DNA from: Epiperipatus broadwayi
Lineage: Eukaryota; Onychophora; Udeonychophora; Euonychophora; Peripatidae
NCBI GenBank assembly: GCA_028023455.1
Contig: JAQFVV010012416.1
Span: 1,665,767 to 1,729,766, forward strand
Direction of reading: 5' to 3'
Length of the DNA: 64,000 bases
The translations under genes were made by a program, and so were the position numbers. Under the pieces are notes generated by a model. That model made no database searches, was not told where the DNA came from, and saw only the letters and a program-made list of their open reading frames with translations. Every line of letters starts with the position of its first letter. The first letter of the stretch is position 1. This document shows, piece after piece, positions 22,936 to 34,281 of the stretch.

Positions 22936-23172
22936 TATAGTACACCATACATTCCTCAATAAACATTTTACAATGCAATTTTAACATGATTTATTTCCGC
23001 TTGCTTACAGTTTCAACTGCCCTGCAGTCATCATCAGAACTCTTTAAACTTCACTACAAGTACAGCTCTGATGATGACTGCAGGGCAGTTGAAACTGTAA
23101 GCAAAAGGAAATAAATCATATGTTAAAATTGCATTGTAAAGTGTTTATTGAGGAGTGTATGGAATACTATAT
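22936..23172. mobile_element. Near-perfect foldback element, family FB-D
   Basis: Two arms of about 105 bp (CATACATTCCTCAATAAACA ... CAACTGCCCTGCAGTCATC and its inverse) are separated by about 30 bp. It would form one long hairpin. Each arm carries CTGATGA, a 5-bp stem ACTGC/GCAGT and TGAAAC. Arm identity is above 90% by eye, so the insertion or conversion is recent. Flanks are TATA-rich and the TSD is unclear. Confidence 0.85.
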
Positions 23173-24050
23173 ATATAATTCACCAATGCAAATAAGAAGT
23201 GGAAATAAATTTTTATATTATATATTCCAGTAATAAACTTGTTTTTAAATTTAAAACTTTCTTGTGTATTACTTCCAAAATAATTTAATGAGTGTACTGC
23301 TGGCATAAGTCAAATTCGGTTCCTTTACACATCACATTATATATTATTAAATATTTTGGGCAAACTTGTCCAAATGTGACACTTTTTAAAAATTGCCTCC
23401 CTCTTAAAACTTATTGTACTATATAATATTTGGGCTAAGCAGAAAAAAAAGTTCTTGCCTATATCAGAGAAATCAGAGTTTTAAGCAAAAAAATATGGTA
23501 AAAGTAATAATGAAATGGTTCTCATAGGAATACATATTTCCTACACTGGAATCTTTATTCCTCATTTAAGAAAAGCTAGAATTCCATCTATCAACTACTA
23601 CTGGAAGGCTAGCTAAGTTAGCCATGGACTGTCTATCTCAGTGGTGTGAACCAGAATGTCAGTTTGCATTAGATGACTCAATAACACATCAAGGGTGCTG
23701 TAAAATATACAAATGCTTAGCGTCAGAAAACTTGTTTATCATGGAAATTTAAAATTAAAATATAAATTAAAATTGATGTATTCTGGATTGATGTAAAAGG
23801 TAATATTACCATACTGCAAAGAAGGTTTTTAGTCCAAGAGTTCAATTTGCAGCCTGGAATAACTATGAATGCAGTCCAATACAAAATCCTAAACTTATGC
23901 TTGAGTCATAAGTATGCCTTATGTGTAAGTCATAGATCATTCATTGAAATTCGTTTTTCATTTTGAAATTACGAAAAAACTAAGAGGACTATGCATGCGT
24001 GTATACCAGAGTTCTCTGTGCCTATTTCTTTTCTTTCTGTACTTAATTGC
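23173..24050. other. No supported gene
   Basis: AT-rich. An open plus-strand stretch near 23570-23750 encodes a Cys-containing peptide (MDCLSQWCEPECQFALDD) but is only about 59 codons, with no homology I can name. Confidence 0.4.
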
Positions 24051-24155
24051 CATATTTTTATTGGACAAAAAATGGATTTTTTTATGACTTTTTTTCCGAG
24101 TAAGGTCAATTATTATTAATTTTTTCCTCAGTTTTTTAAATTGTATGGAAGAAAA

Positions 24156-24702
24156 AGCACAGAAGAAAACTAGATGGAAAAAATGGATTCAGAAACTGAT
24201 TCTATCAGTGTTGATGAGTTGCTGATTCAAGGCCCTTCGACTCTGGCAAAACTATTTCATACAGCAATTGAGAATATTTCACTTCATCATTGGAAGAAAC
24301 TTCATTACCAGCCAAAAGACAAAAAGCCAAAAATGTACCTCAGTCCAATAACAGCAGACCAGGCCCTTCATTTAGTATTATGCCTCCAGATGTTAGCAGC
24401 CCTCATCTAGCAGTAATGTGCCTTTAAATGTAATCACCGAACCAATATATGTAGAGAATTTTACCAAGATTCCAAGTTTGAAGTTTCCCACAACTGGTGA
24501 GTATTCTATTTTAGACTTTATCCATATGTTTTTCGATAAAAAATTATGTAGTAAAATTACTGACGAAACTAACATGTATGCTACTAAAGATAAAAGTATG
24601 CATAATTGGATAAATGTAATGGATCATGAATTGCCTTCCTTATTAGAATTTTGTAACAGCTTCATTACTGGTTACTTTTTCCAATTGGTAAACAAGATCT
24701 AG
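24156..24702 (+). pseudogene. piggyBac-like transposase, N-terminal part, frameshifted
   Basis: Two frames joined by a shift near 24390-24415 encode the start of a piggyBac-type transposase. The first (from about 24174) has the acidic/Ser-rich N-terminus usual in the family (MDSETDSISVDELL). The second includes NVITEPIYVENFTKIPS and then SILDFIHMFFDKKLCSKITD followed by ETNMYA, matching the conserved piggyBac block in which a short F-F-x-x-x-L motif precedes ETN-x-YA, and ends MHNWINVMDHELPS-like. The DDD catalytic domain (DDE_Tnp_1_7) and the C-terminal Cys-rich finger are not found downstream; a tandem array lies there instead. The coding region is about 170 residues of the roughly 550-600 normally present. 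TTAA target ends were not located. It could be a decayed transposon or a piece of a PGBD-like gene, and the frameshift favours decay. Confidence 0.75.
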
Positions 24703-24782
24703 AATAATTTATCTTTTATTAATAATAAATAATATTGAATAATATGAAATATTTAATATTTTACATATTTATATTATATAAT

Positions 24783-25469
24783 ATGAACAGGTATGTTTCT
24801 CTGGAAGACATATCTTGAAAGAGGTAAAATAGAAACATTTTTTTATATAAATATGTGACTTAGAATCTTTTTAGTAATCTTTGACTGCCTCTTGAAATGA
24901 GAATTTTTTTCATATTATAAATTTGTAAATTGTTTTCTGTATTGGTAATGGTTATTCAGTATGACGATGTTATGAACAAGGTTGGTTTATCCAAAGTCTA
25001 AAATCAAAATATGAACAGCTATGCTTCTCTGGAAGACATATCTTGAAAGAGGTAGAATATAAACATTTTTTTATATAAATATGTGTCTTACAATCTTTTT
25101 AGTAATCTTTGACTGCATCTTGAAATGAGAAATTTTTTCATATTCTAAATTTGTAAATTGTTTTCTGTATTGGCAATGGTTATTCAGTATGATGATGTTA
25201 TGAACAAGGTTGGTTTATCCAAAGTCTAAAATCAAAATATGAACAGCTATGCTTCTCTGGAAGACATATCTTGAAAAAGGTAGAATATAAACATTTTTTT
25301 TATATAAATATGTGTCTTAGAATCTTTTTAGTAATCTTTGACTGCCTCTTGAAATAAGAAATTTTTTTTCATATTCTAAATTTGTAAATTGTTTTCTGTA
25401 TTGGCAATGGTTATTCAGTATGACGATGTCATGAACAAGGTTGGTTTATCCAAGTCTAAAATCAAAATA
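24783..25469. repeat. Tandem array, 3 x 228 bp
   Basis: Units begin at 24783, 25011 and 25239 (ATGAACAG[C/G]TATG), each followed by TTCTCTGGAAGACATATCTT and ending ATGAACAAGGTTGGTTTATC. Unit identity is about 93-97% by eye, with 1-bp indels in T-runs. No ORF. It directly follows the piggyBac remnant. Confidence 0.95.
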
Positions 25470-25639
25470 GTTTTGAGCAAATAATGGAAAATTATGAACT
25501 CAAAATTTTAGCGTATTTGAGTTTTCCTATTTCAAATTATATGACATTTTACTATTTTATTGTATTTATAATGATAAGTAATAATATTTCCACCTTCTTC
25601 ATTATCTTTACACTTTAATAGATTTTAATTATTTTTTTT

Positions 25640-26110
25640 TATCTTTTATTAGGGAGAACTTTTTTCTTCTAGACGCCTAAAGATTTTTTCAACTTTGGGG
25701 GTGCAAGAAAAAAATGAAGAATTCTTATCTTCCTAAATTGTTAGGTTCTGAAGGTATGGATTATCTCAGGTAAGAAAGGTTATGTGTTAATAGAAAGGAA
25801 ATTTTGTGAGGAATACAAAGAAATTATCACTGAAGATGTAGTTTGAACTTTAGTTAATGATAAATTAGAAATTATGAACAAACAATAAAATAATAATTAT
25901 TTTGGATGTGAAAATTTATTTTTTCCCTTATTTTTTATATAGCTATCACTATTTATCTTAGGATTATTGTTTTTCTTAGTTTTTCTAGTTTCTAGCAATG
26001 TAAAATTTTTTGTTCTAACATAATTAAAACTGAAGTTGATGTAAAAATTATGGTTCAGGTCAATTTTAAAAAAAAATTCAAAATGGCGCCCCAGGATCCA
26101 AGCAGTTAAT
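25640..26110 (-). repeat. Dispersed repeat family X, copy 1
   Basis: Homologous in inverted orientation to 55680-56165. A minus-strand frame of 73 codons (26118-25897) includes NFSFNYVRTKNFTLLETRK and matches HNFHNNFSFHNVRAKSFTLIET in the other copy. The two copies differ at about one base in five, mostly non-synonymously, so the open frame is decaying neutrally. Both copies share ATGGATTATCTCAGGTAAG on their opposite strands. The element type is unknown. Confidence 0.65.
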
Positions 26111-26254
26111 TCAAACATAATATTTTTTTTGTGATTAAATGTCGCAATGTGTTTAAAATAAACGGATGTACATATTCAAATACAAGGTCAACTATCCAAC
26201 TAGTTTTTGCCCATCTTTTACATTTATAATAATAAAAATAATATATATCATATA

Positions 26255-26400
26255 ATACTCAATTGTCCAAACACTTTACTACTTTTACAATGCTTTATTT
26301 TCCCCCCTTTTCTACAGTTTACAGTTTCGATTGCCCCAGTAATCTTCTTCAGAACATGATATCTCCTAATCTCAACTATTACAATCCTCCTTCTATTATT
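26255..26400 (-). repeat. Solo foldback arm (FB-B/FB-D type)
   Basis: On the minus strand it reads CTGAAGAAGATTACTGGGGC, then AATCGAAACTGTAAACTG and a run toward AAAGCATTGTAAAAGTAG, the same order as one arm of the 22.9-kb foldback. The partner arm is missing. Confidence 0.6.
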
Positions 26401-26449
26401 ATAATATGGTATACATTTGGCAATGCAATAGGAAAGAGTAGTTAAAAAT

Positions 26450-26929
26450 AATATATATAAACTTCAGTGATGTTTTATTACTTAGATTTGTATATTTTCT
26501 ATATTACAAATTCGGAACCTGCTTGACAATTATAAAAGATTCTCTAAATGGGTCACGGTGTAATTAAAATTATTATTTAAGGACTTTTTTGCTTATTCAT
26601 GGTGGTAGATATCAAAAAAATTATGCATGGATGTTTTTTTTTTGCTTATCAGTTCTTAGTAATGTTTGTATATTTTAAATAAGCCCAGGACAACTTTTTT
26701 ACTTAATGTGCCCCAGAGACACCAAAAGTTTGGACATCCCCATGTTTTAATCATATTGATGCAATTTCCTATTATGTATTCATGGAAACTAGGATTTAAT
26801 TATTAAAAATAATTAAAAAGAGACTAAAATCAATGGAGGAATAAATGAGTATGTCGATATTTTGCCTAATATTAAATACATATAATCGCATCACGTTTAA
26901 ATGTCACATTAAATATAATTATTAGATTG
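26450..26929. other. No gene seen
   Basis: AT-rich. A short GC-richer patch near 26700-26740 (GTGCCCCAGAGACACC) has no frame. Confidence 0.45.
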
Positions 26930-26941
26930 TAATTATTAATC

Positions 26942-27028
26942 TTTTTTTTTTTTTCATGTGTCATAGCATCGGCCGGGACAACTGCTTGTAAGGCAGCCGT
27001 GCTGACCTCTCGACCACCAACGCTTGAC
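26942..27028 (-). mobile_element. tRNA-derived SINE (subfamily 1, internally deleted)
   Basis: Minus-strand copy with T-run (A-tail), CATGTGTCATAGCATCGGCC, GACCTCTCGACCACCAACGC and perfect 11-bp TSDs AATTATTAATC (26931-26941 and 27029-27039). About 15 bp containing the B-box are missing relative to the 11.2-kb copy. Confidence 0.9.
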
Positions 27029-27039
27029 AATTATTAATC

Positions 27040-29699
27040 AATTTGTCAATGAATATAAATATATAACTAAAACAGAAAACTATTTAATATCTTTACAATC
27101 ATTTTATTGAAGATCTATATGCAATTTAAACTAATTAAGATATCATAAATACACATATACTCAACTTTATAAAATAACAAAGGGAGAAAAGGATTATAAA
27201 GTATTTAACAAACTAGAAGTGCTGAAAAAAATATATAAATTTAAGATTCCACCATTACAAAAAAGTTAAAAAACACTGATTTATCTGAAAAGAAAAAAAA
27301 CTAAGCCTGTTTGGGGCCAGAAAAAAAGTCCAACACTCCCCTCATCCCAGCCCATTCGTGAACACTAAGTCATGGATTTAGTAGATGAATATGCTAAGCA
27401 TCTATTTATCTTTTCATTTATGATATGAATAGTCAAACGTTTTAAACTACAATGTAAGCATTCAGATTTGGTTAATAATATTTTAATCATAGACTGATTT
27501 TTTTAAAAACTATTATATTTATACAGTACTTATTTTTATTATTTTGAAGTATTTTAGAGCGAGATAGATTCTACCCAAAAACAGATATTACATTAGAATG
27601 TTTATATAATTAAGAAAATCCCAGTCAGCAAAAGAATTAGTGATTAAACCCTTAGCAGAGTATTGTTTTAACAACGTATATTAATTACTATTGATAATAT
27701 CCCTATTAATTTACTCCAGATACTTAGGAGGATATAAATAAACCCTAAAGTAATTAATCTGGGAAAGAACTAGAAGACTTTACGAAAGCAACTCCCATCC
27801 TATATATTCACTACCGGTAGGCTTCTTCCAAGTTGATGTAGAAAAACAATTTACAGATCCGTACAAATCTTTATTTTTATTTTGTGTAAGCCTTGGGTTA
27901 CTTACTGTATTAATAATTTGTGTATGATCTTTATGTATTTGTGTGGGTATTTATATATTCATAGTATTATTTCCTTTTACTGTGAGAATATTAGAATTAA
28001 TATATATATATATATGTTATTTGTGTGTTGGAATACGTTTACTAGTCTTGTTATTAAAATAAAGGTTTGGGAGTTGTCAAGTGAATTATTTCATCGTTAG
28101 GTAATTTCCTTGCTCAGACATTACTATGTTTATCTGACAAGCCTAGGAATAAATCTAAGCCATATAAAGAGGATACTCTACCACACGTAATATAAATAAA
28201 ACCCTTTAAACTGAAAAACTTGTGGTAGCAATTTCTTTCAGTTGCTTCACCAAATCAAATTCTCTTACTGATAAATGTACAAAGACATTTCACTTCTATC
28301 TTATTCTTACAGTATAAAGATGGTAAAAGAATAATCAGAAGGGCCTTGAGGAACAGAAGTAACATCTCTGCCTCCAATATACATAAGATCTGAATCAAGT
28401 GAAAATGTTTCAAGAAAGTAGAAATTTTCTCTTGGATAACTGGTTCATAACCAATCAAACTAACCATCCGATACCTAGATATTCTTAATTAGTGTATAAA
28501 ACGAGTAAGAAAAATTGCTTAGCAACCAGGAATTTGTCTCCCCATTCATTATTCTTCTAGAACTAAAGTCAGCAAACTTTTGAGACAGGAGAGCCAAATC
28601 CATACCTTACAACAATTTAAAAATTATTCACGAGCCATTGAATAATTTTTTTTACAAATAAAGAAAATTTAAAGTAATATTATAACAATGAAGTAAAAAA
28701 ATCACACAAAAAATTGCTATTATCAGTTTAATCAGTGTGAGCAAGGAGCTTGCATTTCCTTAGAAAGTTTCTGCATGTCCACTTTGTTACTAGTTGCTTT
28801 TAATTTAAGGCATGACTCCAAGCTGGCACAGTAATTTGATTCCCCAATTTACATTTATGAAATTCATGTTAGAAAACAATATATGTAGACCCAATGATAC
28901 TCAGAACACCAAATGCAAATATTTTCAACTCATGATATTAGTCCAGATGATTATTCCAAGTATTGAAAATCACCGAACCTGCCTCCTGTAAGTCTTTTAT
29001 AGCAGTCTACTTGAGCTGTGAAATCAGACTGCATTTTTCTTTTTCTAGTTCTTCTATTTCAATACCAAGATGTACAAATATGGATCTCCATAGTTTTTGC
29101 TTGTCAAGTTGAGCAATTATATTTCAAATGTAACAAGTTTATATCAAATGGTGAAAAATTTAGTTCTTTCACATTGATATTAAGACAATTTGTAATAAAA
29201 GTTAGGGTCCCTTTATCATTTCTGAATTGATTCTCCCATGTTTAAAATCACTGACTTGAAATAATCTTGGTTAATGAGGGAATTGTTCTCTAGGCTATAT
29301 TGAGATAAGTTTGGAAAATGAATTAAAAGTTCCCCTCCATAATTCTTCAGTTTTCAGAATCAATTTCTTTTCAAATGAAATAACTTCTCCTATAATTTAT
29401 AATAGGCGATTCAGTTGTGATGTAACCCACTATAAAACACAATTTCTGCAACCTCTGATCTTTCTGTTAATTCTGAACATTGAACACCCTTTGTTGCCAA
29501 GCAATAATTTGATTTCATTGATGCAAGATGCCAAATGTTTTAACACAGTAGCTCTGGAAAGTCACTAAACCTTATTGTTCTGGAGAAGATCTGGATATAT
29601 ACTCTCCATTTCTCTGCAATAAAGTTAGTAATCTTAATTACCAAATCCATAATTTTACCAATTTCTTCTGGAAATATCTGTGCACAAAATGATTCCTAG
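27040..29699. other. No gene seen over 2.6 kb
   Basis: AT-rich throughout. A short hairpin motif near 27805-27835 (GAAGAAGCCTACCGGTAG on the minus strand) resembles the foldback motifs. Frames at 27882-28100, 28255-28467, 29018-29230 and 29311-29568 have no family motif and no splice-bounded structure that I can support. Confidence 0.4.
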
Positions 29700-29865
29700 G
29701 TAGTCATCATCATCAACCATAATCAATCCACTGCAGGATGATGACCTCTCCTCCACATTACCCTACACACTTTCTTATTTCATCCAGCCATCTGACATGC
29801 AGTCTCTTCTAGAAATATGTCCAGCCCAACCCCACTTCAATCTTTTAATTCTTTCAACAATGTAC
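29700..29865 (-). pseudogene. RTE-like LINE fragment, internally deleted
   Basis: The minus-strand 3' end of the same family as the 14.6-kb element: ATCATCATCAACCATAATCA, then CACTTTCTTATTTCATCCAG (encoding a degraded WMDEIRKCA segment) and ATATGTCCAGCCCAACCCCA (a GWAGHI-like segment). About 50 bp and 80 bp are deleted relative to the main copy. Confidence 0.85.
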
Positions 29866-29879
29866 AATACATAACATTA

Positions 29880-30270
29880 TCAAATATTTCTCTGCATGAT
29901 CATTACATGTTTTGTGGACTTTCTATAATATTTTATTTTAATTGCTAAAATTAAAAAAATAAGACCCATATAATTGGTGAAAATTTAATTGTGCCAGAAA
30001 TTTTTAAACGAATAGATGAAATGATCAAAAACACAGAAAATATATTATTTAATATTTTAAGAAAAAGAGAATTCATGAGTCAATTTTGCCAGAATAACGA
30101 ATCTCTGCTGTATGGATATGTACAATTCATAAAAAAAAAGTTATTAAAAATTATTATTTGCAAAATATTTTGGAAATGGATGTAAAAGAAAAGTCACATC
30201 AAATACTATCATTATTCTTTGCATTATAAAACCTAGTAATCCAATTCTACAATATTTAATGATTATACCT
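29880..30270. other. No gene seen
   Basis: A 64-codon plus frame at 29991-30185 is Lys/Ile/Asn-rich with no motif. Confidence 0.4.
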
Positions 30271-30274
30271 ATAA

Positions 30275-30662
30275 TCAAATTAAATCACATCTTCAGAAAA
30301 ATTATGATCTTTTTTGAAAACTTGCACTCAAAATGATAATCAAATTACATCACATCGTCAGAAAAATGGTCTTTTTTGAAAAGTTGTACTCATTTTAAAA
30401 TGACAATCAAATTAAATCACATCTTTGGAAAAGTGATGGTCTTTTTTGAAAACTTGCGTTCAAAATGATAATCAAATTAAATCACATTCTCAGAAAAATA
30501 ATGGTCTTTTTTGAAAACTTGTGCTCAAAGTGATAATCAAATTAAATCACATTCTCAGAAAAATGATGGACTTTTTTGAAAACTTGTGCCAAACTGATAA
30601 TCAAATTAAATCATATCCTCAGAAAAATGTTTTTTTTTTTTGAAAACTTATGCTCAAAATGA
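30275..30662. repeat. Tandem array, about 6 x 64 bp
   Basis: Units of ATAATCAAATTAAATCACAT followed by TCAGAAAAAT-ATGGTCTTTT and TTGAAAACTTG-GCTCAAAATG. Six copies of 62-66 bp, moderately diverged. No ORF. Confidence 0.9.
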
Positions 30663-31690
30663 TTATGGTTTTGAATAATAATTATTATACACTACTATCA
30701 TAGAATAAAAGTTTGACACGATTTTATGAACTTTTTGTTACCATTGTGAAGCTTTTTGAAAATATGCAGGGTGGTCTTAACAATAAGCTGAATAATAATG
30801 AAATGAATTTATAATTACATAAAAAAAACTTTAACTCTTATTAAAGCGAATTCTCACATATTATCATTTACATCAAAATTAATATGTTTCAAATGCAACT
30901 TAAGACAACATGAATTATATCAGTTCCATGTTTGTCAGAAATAGAGAAATGAAGTGGATGATATAGTATTGATTTTTTGAAAATCATTTAAGAACCTGCA
31001 TGATTATGTGATGGAAAGTTTTGAAGATTTCCTTAATTTGGAAGCTCTGGATTAGCTAATAAATCTATATATAGTTAATGAAAATGTTACGTTGCAATTA
31101 CTTTGACTTGAAGGATTTTGCTAAGAAAAAACACTGTTAAAACATTTTTTTTACATCATACTTCCATAGCCATCTGTTATGAGGCAAATCACATATTAAT
31201 GAGTATTGATCTTTTAATTTAAAAAATATTTGAAAAGACTAGTATTTTCAATAGGTAGTAAGGTCAACATATTTAATTCTGTCTCCACATACTTGATGGT
31301 ATTCATTCTTTGTTCTTCAATTACAGTAGCATTTGTGAGATTAATTTGAGAAGATTTTTGGATTAGAAAAAAGTGACATTTCGCACATTTAATAAAAGAT
31401 TTAATTATTTTTATATAATAATTGTATAATAATTATTAAAGAATAAAAACATAGATGATTCCACTTTTATTTTATATGTATATGTTTTATTTTTAAAAAT
31501 AGAAGTTAAGATAATTCAAGTGTAACAGCAATAAAGAAAATTATGGTATTACAAACACTTCACCCCTTGTTATAATGATTGTGTACCATCATTATCTGTC
31601 ATTACCAACACTATCTCAGGATCTTTTGAGATATGCGGAAAATTATAAAAGCAATTTTAATATTTTAAAGCAGAATTTGATAAGATTTAT
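30663..31690. other. No gene seen
   Basis: AT-rich with no TE or coding signal recognised. Confidence 0.5.
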
Positions 31691-31850
31691 CAAAGATAAA
31701 CATTTATTCAAACCCACTTTAAAAATAAATTACAATCACAAAATATTTCAATGATTCTAAAGCATTGATTAAGATTTATCAAAAATAAACATTTATCCAA
31801 ATCCATTTTGAAAATAAATCACAATAACAAAAGATTTCAATGATTTTCTG
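31691..31850. repeat. Two-copy direct repeat, about 90 bp
   Basis: AAGATTTATCAAAGATAAAC/AAGATTTATCAAAAATAAAC, then CATTTATTCAAACCCA/CATTTATCCAAATCCA and TTTCAATGATT. Two adjacent copies. Confidence 0.8.
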
Positions 31851-31993
31851 AAATCATTCTCTCAGAGTGTTTTCTTATTGACTGTTAACCCTTTTACATT
31901 CTGCTAACATTCTGACAAATTTGTTTGTTCTCAGTAGATTTAAGCTTTCAAGTTTCACTTTAATATTAAACCATTATTACTTAACAGAATATA

Positions 31994-32635
31994 TAATGAG
32001 ATATTATTTTATATAGCGCGAATGTTTATTTATGTAATAGTATTAGCGATTAAGCCAATGCACATGCGCTTTAAAGAGATTATATAAATGAATACTCAAT
32101 TTTCCAAACACGAGATATAGTATTTTAGAAAGAATGGAATGAATCCACCCATTCTTTCAGACCCAAATGTTTATGTATGGGCAAATCTTAAGTGTGTGGA
32201 AATAAGAGTGTGAGATGTTACACGATCACTTTAAATTACATTTATTAAGTTTGAACGAATAACACTTTGCGAAATCTTTACAATTTACGAACCGTCATTC
32301 TTTAGTTGAAATTAAACATATATAATGAGATATTATTTTATATAGCACGAATGTTTATTTATGTAATAGTATTAGTGATTAAGCCAATGCACATGTGCTT
32401 TAAAGAGATTATATAAATGAATACTCAATTTTCCAGACACGAGATATAGTATTTTAGAAAGAATGGAATGAATCCACCCATTCTTTCAGACCCAAACATT
32501 TATGTATGGGCAAGTCTTAAGTGGGTGGATTCATTCCATTCTTTCTAAAATACTATATCTCGTGTCTGGAAAATTGAGTATTCATTTATATAATCTCTTT
32601 AAAGCACATGTGCATTGGCTTAATCGCTAATACTA
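31994..32635. mobile_element. Structured repeat SR, locus 2: tandem + inverted units
   Basis: The 13-bp TSD TTAACAGAATATA flanks it (31981-31993; 32636-32648). One full unit of 329 bp is followed by a partial second unit (TATATAGCGCG boxes at 32010 and 32339, the second as TATATAGCACG). Near 32520 the sequence flips, and the inverted partial unit ends at the inverse of AATAGTATTAGC, the same point as at locus 1. The unit is homologous to locus 1 over its whole length but very diverged. Predicted stems persist with different bases: GAAAGAATGG/CCATTCTTTC (32128-32137, 32149-32158), ATTAGC/GCCAAT with one mismatch, and CCCA/TGGG. The linear motif GGGCAAATCTTAAGTG is shared. No ORF. Confidence 0.8.
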
Positions 32636-32648
32636 TTAACAGAATATA

Positions 32649-34281
32649 ATAAATTTGATCTCATGTGATAAATATTTTTGTTTAGAAATTAAATAAATTT
32701 TAAAAATCACACTTGATTTTCAGAATTATTTTAAAAACTAGATTTTAATCAAAACAAAGCACTATCATATCATCAAATTTCAAATGGAGCAGATTCAATT
32801 TGCAAAATGAACAAAATCTTCTTTATTAGATGCTTGTTTAAAAAATCCAAACAAATTATTTTTAATATCTAGTAAATCTATCAATTTATGCTTTAAAAGT
32901 TTAAAATTTTTTCATAATTTTTATGATATTGTTACATGTTATAACAGTTTGTTGAGTGACATCATTTGTAGATAGTTATATTTCCTGCGACATTAATCTC
33001 TATAGTAATGCTACACAGAAGAATATACTCTTATATTTAAAAATAAAGCATTTCTGTAAAAAATAAATATGTAATAATGTATTTTTTTGATTTCTAAGAA
33101 TTATTACACAATTACAATACAAAAATAATTATAAACTTTCCAAAAAATCATGTTTTTAGATCATCATAATATTTTCTTGAAATAATCTCACCAAGTTTGA
33201 GACTGCCAAATATATAATAGACACCTATCATCATGGAGTTTAAGAAACATTGAAGACACACTTATTCGGTTATCCTGCCATCTTTTGAATTTTTTTGAAA
33301 TTAAAATATTAGAAAAAAATATATGTGAATTTTAAAGCTATAAAAAAAAAACTTAGCAAAATTTCTCAGCAGAGGATTAAAAACACAAGTACAATTTCTT
33401 GACTTCCAGCCAAGAAAGTTTCATAATTAAAACAGAATAGTTTAATGACAAACCTGTCTTTGGACACATTATAAATTCATTTTTTTAATATTTGCAAAAT
33501 TCAAATAAATTTTTTAGAAAGTTTTTCATTTACAAATGTATATTTCTACCGAATCACTTCCAATTTATTGAATTCTGATATAGAATAATGGTTTAATACT
33601 AAAACCAAAAATTGAAAAAATATAAAATAATATCACTAGGGGGAACAATGTATGGGCCATCCTGAAAGAGAGTTAATCAATATTTTTAGAGGTAGAATTT
33701 GAGCTTCAAATTGATATATAACTGAAAGCATTTTTTTGGTTACATATGATTTCTGAACCGCATCCTCCATTACTGAGAATTAAATAATTTTTCACATATT
33801 TTTTCATATATTTAAACAATGGGATTCTAGTACCATACTAAACAAAAAAAAACATGCGCATTATTGAAACTGAAGATTTATGACTTCAGCGTAAGAGTAT
33901 TGAACCTGCCATTAAAAAAATAGTATCTTTTCACCAATTCAAAATGTGCACTATATATTATAAAATGGCAATAATATATAGAGCAAAAATTATTATGGCA
34001 AATCAATGAGTTGTGTTCTCACATTACATTAGTGTTAACATTTAATTTTTTCATAGCATTTAATTCATTTGTGTGGGATATGTTAAATTCATATTTGGGG
34101 GGGGGGGGTTGTTTGTATTTTGTATATAGTTGACTATACCATGCTTATTCATAGAATGATTTTTTTTGTGTGTTGAAAATGTAAAAAAAAATACCAGTAA
34201 AGATTAATGTAATGTTTTTTTCCCCACATTTTTTATTTTCAAAATTGGAAAAGAATAAAAATCTTTATGCTGTTCTTCCAT
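32649..34281. other. No gene seen over 1.6 kb
   Basis: AT-rich, with a poly-G run at about 34098-34108. No TE ends or coding signals recognised. Confidence 0.5.

Noticed and set aside
23570-23750. Open plus-strand stretch with CEPECQFALDD
   Set aside because: Only about 59 codons, no splice consensus at sensible positions and no family recognised. Left as an unannotated possibility.
26930-27040. Repetitive spaced units suggesting a CRISPR array anywhere in the window
   Set aside because: All repeated blocks are dispersed SINEs or tandem satellites without unique spacers, in eukaryotic DNA.
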